Shown here: in pieces, positions 59,382 to 64,000 of the stretch | Numbering within the stretch: the first letter of the stretch is position 1 | How the letters are laid out: each line of letters opens with the position of its first letter | From: Clostridia bacterium | GTDB taxonomy: Bacteria > Bacillota > Clostridia > Christensenellales > CAG-138 | Direction: 5' to 3' | DNA: 64,000 nt | Assembly (NCBI GenBank): GCA_017524445.1 | Contig: JAFXVP010000053.1 | Location: forward strand, 41,504 to 105,503 | Made by a program: the position numbers and the translations under genes | The notes under the pieces: model-generated | Databases searched by the model: none | Seen by the model: the letters and a program-made list of their open reading frames with translations, nothing else | What the model was told of the DNA's origin: nothing

Positions 59382-60878
59382 ATGAAACGATTAATTGTTA
59401 TTCTTTTATCACTTGCCATGCTTCTCGCCTGCGTGCCCACGCCGGAGGAGGAGTTTGTCGTGAACAAAGGCGACAGCACAGTGGAGGATAAGATCAATGC
59501 CACGCTGAAGCCCGCGGAAGATACGGTCGGATTGCAGCCCGGCGAGAATACGGCGGGAAACCCTGCGCCGCTGCCCGAACAGCCGACGGAATCAGCGCTT
59601 GCGGTGCAGCGATTCCCCGACCGCTGGGATGAGAATGCTGTAAAAATCAATGAGCATGTGTCGATCTCGGTGCATGCCGACGTCATTCAAAAGGAGAACG
59701 GATTGTACCCTGTGTATCGCACCAAAGACGCGCCGCTGACGGATGCGGACGTACAGTCGCTTGCGGCAAAGCTGCTGGATAAGCCCGTGGAAGCATATAC
59801 CTCCGAGATGACGAAGGAGGACTACAAGAACCAGCTGCAGGAGTATCTCGATACGGTTGCCGAGCAGCAGGCGTGGGTCGATGCGGGCAAGCCGGATTGG
59901 GGTGACCGCGACGAAACGGTATTTACACCGGAGCAGATCGAGGCAGAGACGGCCAGATACATGGAATTGATCCAGAATGCGCCGGACACGCTCGAAACCA
60001 AGCCGGTCTCTGATTACAGCGGACTGCATTTCAATACAGCGACGGTCTATACGCTCGAATCGGGCGAAAAGGCGTATGTCACATTCTACAAGTGGGGCTT
60101 TCAGGTGTACAAGGGCTGCGCGTATTACGGACATATTTATACGGAAGCAGCTTACGAGCTCGACAAGCAAGACGGCGAGGCAAACGCTAAATTCTGGCAT
60201 GACGTCACGATGGAACGCGATGCCGCTGAAGCGATTCTGAAAGCGGAGCTTGATCGCCTTTCGCTGACGGAGTACAGCGTGACCCGCGCGGAAAAAGCGT
60301 GCTATTTGGAGCGATCCGCAAACGAGCGGATGCGGTATAAGTCCTCCGGCTGGACGTTCACGCTGTTTCGCAATCCAGCCGGTTATCCAGTATCCGACCT
60401 GCCATGGGAGCCGTCGCAGTACCTGAAGTACGGCAACGACGACAGCTTTGTCACAAATAAACCGGTGAGGGACGAGCATATTGTCGTCTTTATCGACGAA
60501 AACGGGCTGCAGTCATTCGCCTTCTACAACCGCCGTGAGGTCACAGGCCTGCCGAACGCAAACGTCGAGCTGCTGCCGCTTGAGGAGGTGCAGCGGATCG
60601 CAAAGAACACGCTCGCAATGTGCATGCCGTACGATATCATCGGCGAAGACAGCGTGGAAATCGAGATCTACAAAGCTTTGCTTACGACCTACACGTTGCG
60701 CATCAAGGATTCTGATGAATACTACGAAATGCCGTGCTGGGTGCTGTTTTTTGACGGGCTTCTGCATATGCCGGAGGAAGCCCGCATGAAAGATCGCGAG
60801 GATAGAGGGCTGACGCACGATGCGCTTTTGCTGAACGCGATCGACGGTTCGATCATCCATCCGGATTACGGATATTGA
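59382..60878 (+). CDS. Array lipoprotein 17 (block C, CVPTP head)
   Basis: A 498-aa lipoprotein (Cys17), partner of member 7 (F-P-D-R-W-D-E-N, L-Y-P-V-Y-R-T, E-M-T-K-E-D, K-P-V-S-D near residue 209, Y-E-M-P-C-W-V near the end). A Pro/Glu-rich spacer of about 40 residues follows the head, a longer stalk than in the partner. The late motif is L-L-P-L-E-E-V-Q-R-I-A-K-N, and the tail is L-N-A-I-D-G-S-I-I-H-P-D-Y-G-Y. GAAAGGAGAATGAA precedes the ATG. Confidence 0.85.
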   Translation: MKRLIVILLSLAMLLACVPTPEEEFVVNKGDSTVEDKINATLKPAEDTVGLQPGENTAGNPAPLPEQPTESALAVQRFPDRWDENAVKINEHVSISVHADVIQKENGLYPVYRTKDAPLTDADVQSLAAKLLDKPVEAYTSEMTKEDYKNQLQEYLDTVAEQQAWVDAGKPDWGDRDETVFTPEQIEAETARYMELIQNAPDTLETKPVSDYSGLHFNTATVYTLESGEKAYVTFYKWGFQVYKGCAYYGHIYTEAAYELDKQDGEANAKFWHDVTMERDAAEAILKAELDRLSLTEYSVTRAEKACYLERSANERMRYKSSGWTFTLFRNPAGYPVSDLPWEPSQYLKYGNDDSFVTNKPVRDEHIVVFIDENGLQSFAFYNRREVTGLPNANVELLPLEEVQRIAKNTLAMCMPYDIIGEDSVEIEIYKALLTTYTLRIKDSDEYYEMPCWVLFFDGLLHMPEEARMKDREDRGLTHDALLLNAIDGSIIHPDYGY

Positions 60879-60893
60879 TATTGAGGTATGAAA

Positions 60894-62417
60894 ATGAAAC
60901 GACTGATCGTATTGCTTTTATCGCTCGCCCTGCTTTTAGCCTGCGTGCCCACGCCGGAGGAGGAGTTTGTAGTCAACAAGGGCGACGAAAAGGACTGGCA
61001 AAAACAAAGTGAAACGGTCGAGACCGTGCAGTCTGTTGCGGACGGAAAGACGATATCCGATCGGGTCAAAACGATCGATACCGAATCGCCGACGGAAAGC
61101 GCTCTTTATGAGAAGCTGGGCGCGCCGAAATATTGGACGGCCGATTTGGACGTGAACGGTGTGCACGTGGTTGCGGAGAATGCGACGATCATTCTGCCGA
61201 CGGTCGATCGTGTTCCGGCAGTCGAGGCGCAGACCGTTGCCTTCACCGAAGCCGAGCTGAACGCGGCGGTGAACGCCTTCTTCGGAAAGCGACAGATTGA
61301 ATGGTACGATTACGGGACGTATACCAAGGAGAGAATCGCGGAGATGATCCAATACTGGCAGGCGCTTTTGCCCACGGCGCAGGACGAAGCGCACAGTACC
61401 TACTGGACACAGCGCATCAAGGACCTCGGCGAGGCGTACAACCGCGCGCCGTCCGAGAGCGATCTAAAACCGATCCCACTTGCTCCGACAGAGTACACAG
61501 AGGATTGGGGCGGCGAGTCGGTTCGCACGAAACACGGGCTGTTGGCGCGGGCAACAATTGACGGCGAACAATGGGTGGTGGAGCTGAATCAGGATTACGG
61601 TAGTCAGATCCTTGAAATCGCGATCGACGGCAAGCAGACGGACGTGAGCGTGTTCGGCCGTTCGTCCTTCGGCGGAAATCCAGTGATCGACACGCCGTGG
61701 GGCGTAACGCTTTCCAAAGGCGACGCGATCGCGCAGGGCAACGCGATCGTGCAGGCGATCGACGAAAACTATACGCTCTGCTTCTGCGGCCCGGCCGCCG
61801 CGCGGTTTGCGGATGATTACAATGTTACCCGCAACTGGGGCTGGGGGCTTGTGTATATGCGTAGTATCAACGGCTTCCCGTCGGCATACGCCTCGCGCGA
61901 GATCGGCGACCGCATGGACGACGAAACGAACAGCATTCCCTCCTACGAACGGCTGTTCCTGGTCATCGACGATCAAGGACCGGTGTATCTGCATTGGCAG
62001 ACGCCGATGGAGATTACGCGGATCTTAGGCGCCGATCAGACGCTGCTGTCGTTTGACGAGGCGGTGTCGAAAGGCAAAAATATGATTGCCGCGCACTGGG
62101 CGTACGAGCTCGAACGCGATCCGGGAAGCTACGTGAAAATCGACAAGGTCAAGCTCGGTCTGTGCCGCATCGCGAAAAAGGGCGGCGGGTACTATTATGT
62201 TCCTGCGTATTATTTTTATCTGGATATCGTTGACACCGAAGAATACCGAAACAAGTACAACAACGGATGGGAGAATTTCTATCGGGACGAGCGCGCGGCG
62301 CTGGAACGCAGCAACGGCGTTGTGCAGAGCGACACGCATGGCTATTTTAGGGAATACAACGTGGTTGTGATCAACGCGCTCGACGGCACGGCGATCGATC
62401 TCGGGAAAGGATATTGA
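60894..62417 (+). CDS. Array lipoprotein 18 (block C, CVPTP head)
   Basis: A 507-aa lipoprotein (Cys17). Two ATGs are possible (60888 and 60894); the second gives the family start M-K-R and a better distance from GAGG (60883-60886). L-G-A-P-K-Y-W, L-G-E-A-Y-N-R-A-P-S and L-L-S-F-D-E-A-V are present. The tail is slightly altered, I-N-A-L-D-G-T-A-I-D-L-G-K-G-Y. A surface loop just before it is long and charged (residues 445-490). It is 15 bases after gene 17. Confidence 0.85.
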   Translation: MKRLIVLLLSLALLLACVPTPEEEFVVNKGDEKDWQKQSETVETVQSVADGKTISDRVKTIDTESPTESALYEKLGAPKYWTADLDVNGVHVVAENATIILPTVDRVPAVEAQTVAFTEAELNAAVNAFFGKRQIEWYDYGTYTKERIAEMIQYWQALLPTAQDEAHSTYWTQRIKDLGEAYNRAPSESDLKPIPLAPTEYTEDWGGESVRTKHGLLARATIDGEQWVVELNQDYGSQILEIAIDGKQTDVSVFGRSSFGGNPVIDTPWGVTLSKGDAIAQGNAIVQAIDENYTLCFCGPAAARFADDYNVTRNWGWGLVYMRSINGFPSAYASREIGDRMDDETNSIPSYERLFLVIDDQGPVYLHWQTPMEITRILGADQTLLSFDEAVSKGKNMIAAHWAYELERDPGSYVKIDKVKLGLCRIAKKGGGYYYVPAYYFYLDIVDTEEYRNKYNNGWENFYRDERAALERSNGVVQSDTHGYFREYNVVVINALDGTAIDLGKGY

Positions 62418-62428
62418 AAGGTGCAGCT

Positions 62429-63937
62429 ATGAAACGAATCATCCTTGTACTGTTGTCCCTTGTCATGCTCGCTGCGTGTCAGCCCACACCGGAAACGGAC
62501 GCTGTGCGGCAAAAGAATCAGGACGCCATGATCGAGATGGCGCGCGGAGAAGGGACCGACACGGTCGAAAACCAGAACCCCACCGAGAGCGAAAAGGAGC
62601 TTACGACGCTCGATTACCGCGCGATGTATGGCATCCCGGAGCATCTTTCCGAAGAATTCTCCGGGTTGTCCGACAAGGTGACGATCATCGTTGATGCGGA
62701 TATCAACGTGCCGGATCAGCCGCTGCCGATCGTGCGCACCGTGCCGAAGGACTTTTCGCAGGAGCAGGTCTATGACCTCTGGAACCGGCTTGTCGGCGAC
62801 CGTGAAATGATTCTGGATCAGGACGTTGTATCCAAGGAAGTTATCGCAAGAGAAATTGAGTTCTGGATGCAGATCCAAAGCGGCGAGATCGTGAACGATA
62901 TGTATACGCCGGAGGAAGCGGCGGAGCAAATCCGCGCGTTACAGGAACGCTATCAGAACGCGCCGGACGATGTCCCCATCCTGTATTCGGACGGCACGCT
63001 GGTTACGGTCGACGTAAAGGACGCGAACGGCAATGTCATTGCGCACCGGACCGAGCTGAATGCATACGAGCCGGGATACGGCTTATCGTTCCATGTGTCA
63101 AACTCCAACGACAACACGGAAACAATCTATGACAGCGATGGCGCGTTCATGGTGACGCGCGGCGGCTTCTTCTCCTACAGCACCACAGATCGGCCTCATG
63201 TCAGCAACGCTGCGAATGATCCCGAGTTTATGCTGAAGCCGGGCGACCCGATCCCGGAGGAAGCGAATGACTATATCCATACCACGCCTACCGAGATTCA
63301 GGCGCGCGCAAACGCCCTGCTTGAACAGATGGGCCTTTCCGATCAATTCGGGATTTTTGAAATCCGTCTGATTCCGGACAAGCGGTGGGCAGGGATTGTC
63401 GAAGGCCTGGGTCACACCTACAAGCTGTTGGGCTATGGGTACCAGATCACATACACACGGTTGGTCAACGGCGTTCCGGTCTGTGCAAAAAACGGGCTCG
63501 GCGGCAAGCTGTTCTGGTATGAGGAAAAGATGGCGCCGCAATGGATCTATGAGACGATGGTTGCGTTCTTTGACGACAGCGAAGATGTGGCCTTTGATTG
63601 GGGCGCGCCGATCGAAACGCTGGAGGTCATCGAACCGAATTGTCGGCTGCTGCCGTTTTCCGAGATCCAAAGCGAGATGGAAAACAAGCTGCCGATGCTT
63701 CTGGAAAAGAGCATCAACCGATACGAGCATTGCGAGGCAAGGGTGCAGCGGATCGAGCTGGGTCTCTGGCGCATTCGCGAAAAGAACAACATCGACGCTG
63801 GACTGCTGGTTCCCGTTTATTGCTTTTATCTGGACCTGACCTATCGGGACAGCGATGGAGACGATTCGCGTGACACGGATATTCTGATCATCAACGCGGT
63901 CGACGGCACGGTCATTGATCCGTATAACGGATATTAA
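62429..63937 (+). CDS. Array lipoprotein 19 (block C, CQPTP head)
   Basis: A 502-aa lipoprotein from ATG 62429 (Cys17; A-A-C-Q-P-T-P-E-T-D-A-V-R-Q-K-N). It is the only CQPTP member in block C. The body is closest to member 1: Y-G-I-P-E-H, P-L-P-I-V-R-T, L-W-N-R-L-V-G-D, L-Q-E-R-Y-Q-N-A-P-D, E-P-G-Y..F-H-V-S-N-S-N-D-N, L-L-P-F-S-E-I, R-I-E-L-G-L-W-R-I-R and I-N-A-V-D-G-T-V-I-D-P-Y-N-G-Y. GAAAGGTGCAGCT precedes the ATG. It lies 11 bases before the ABC ATPase gene. Confidence 0.85.
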   Translation: MKRIILVLLSLVMLAACQPTPETDAVRQKNQDAMIEMARGEGTDTVENQNPTESEKELTTLDYRAMYGIPEHLSEEFSGLSDKVTIIVDADINVPDQPLPIVRTVPKDFSQEQVYDLWNRLVGDREMILDQDVVSKEVIAREIEFWMQIQSGEIVNDMYTPEEAAEQIRALQERYQNAPDDVPILYSDGTLVTVDVKDANGNVIAHRTELNAYEPGYGLSFHVSNSNDNTETIYDSDGAFMVTRGGFFSYSTTDRPHVSNAANDPEFMLKPGDPIPEEANDYIHTTPTEIQARANALLEQMGLSDQFGIFEIRLIPDKRWAGIVEGLGHTYKLLGYGYQITYTRLVNGVPVCAKNGLGGKLFWYEEKMAPQWIYETMVAFFDDSEDVAFDWGAPIETLEVIEPNCRLLPFSEIQSEMENKLPMLLEKSINRYEHCEARVQRIELGLWRIREKNNIDAGLLVPVYCFYLDLTYRDSDGDDSRDTDILIINAVDGTVIDPYNGY

Positions 63938-63948
63938 GGAGAATTACT

Positions 63949-64000
63949 ATGACAAACGCAATTGAAGTACACGATTTGGTAAAGGTGTTCGGACAGGATA
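63949..64000 (+). CDS. ABC transporter ATP-binding protein, N-terminal fragment
   Basis: Only 17 codons are in the window: M-T-N-A-I-E-V-H-D-L-V-K-V-F-G-Q-D. This is the usual first strand of an ABC ATPase (I-x-V-x-x-L-x-K-x-F/Y-G), with the Walker A expected just beyond the edge. AAGGAGAATTACT precedes the ATG. It follows array gene 19 by 11 bases and is the natural candidate partner of the permease at 47416. Confidence 0.7.
   Translation, partial: MTNAIEVHDLVKVFGQD

Overview
The window reads as a chromosomal segment of an anaerobic, moderately GC-rich Firmicute, most likely an uncultured gut-type member of the Clostridia. The reasons are the oxygen-independent (cbi) cobalamin pathway, strong AGGAGG-type ribosome binding sites, Gram-positive style lipoproteins, ECF sigma/anti-sigma pairs with DUF4367-like domains, and the REP-like palindromes between genes. 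The order within Clostridia cannot be fixed by eye.

Region 1 (1-12710) is a tightly packed cobalamin operon. It starts with the 3' end of a corrinoid/iron ABC-transporter ATPase and continues with cbiB, cobD, cbiD, cbiL, cbiF, cbiG, cbiH, a cbiJ-cbiE-cbiT fusion, cbiA, cbiP, cbiC and a small Cys-rich protein. Most genes overlap by 4-8 bases. The operon ends at a hairpin terminator. Cobalt chelatase and the nucleotide-loop genes are not in the window.

Region 2 (12780-28200) is accessory. A consensus promoter, a SAM-clan riboswitch-like leader and an attenuator precede a 115-aa unknown protein and an N-formylglutamate amidohydrolase-like protein. A run of small unknown genes follows, including a 52-aa EF-hand protein and a SWIM protein. 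Next come an AT-rich gene for a trypsin-like protease/pseudokinase/TPR protein, a UvrD/PcrA helicase, an ADP-ribosylglycohydrolase, a GH13 alpha-glucosidase, two overlapping gamma-glutamylcyclotransferase-fold proteins, a relic of a conjugative-element relaxase, and an ECF sigma/anti-sigma pair whose mRNA looks leaderless.

Region 3 (28300-64000) is the striking part. An OmpR-type response regulator and histidine kinase are followed by 19 intact paralogous lipoprotein genes of 434-520 aa in about 33 kb. They are interrupted only by a second ECF sigma/anti-sigma pair, one very small lipoprotein, an ABC-2 type permease and, at the edge, an ABC ATPase. The paralogues share a near-constant head (lipobox followed by C-Q/V-P-T-P-E), a Q-Y-x-x-A-P-like linker, an LLPF motif and a tail (N-A-I-D-G-S-I-I-D ... 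G-Y), but have strongly diverged middles. They form block A (30662-39792, six genes), block B (42186-46828, three) and block C (49186-63937, ten).

Upstream of the two-component genes, of block A and of two genes of block B, I see direct repeats of TTACA (or close variants) spaced exactly 11 bp. In three of these four places the last TTACA starts 36 bp before a TAnnnT -10 element. This fits one operator recognised by the local OmpR-family regulator, so the two-component system probably autoregulates and drives the lipoprotein array. I infer an envelope-stress or surface-interaction system that uses a diversified lipoprotein repertoire; its function is unknown. The intergenic spaces of this region also hold REP/MITE-like palindromes and two unusual tandem hairpin arrays with constant joints and variable but self-complementary stems.
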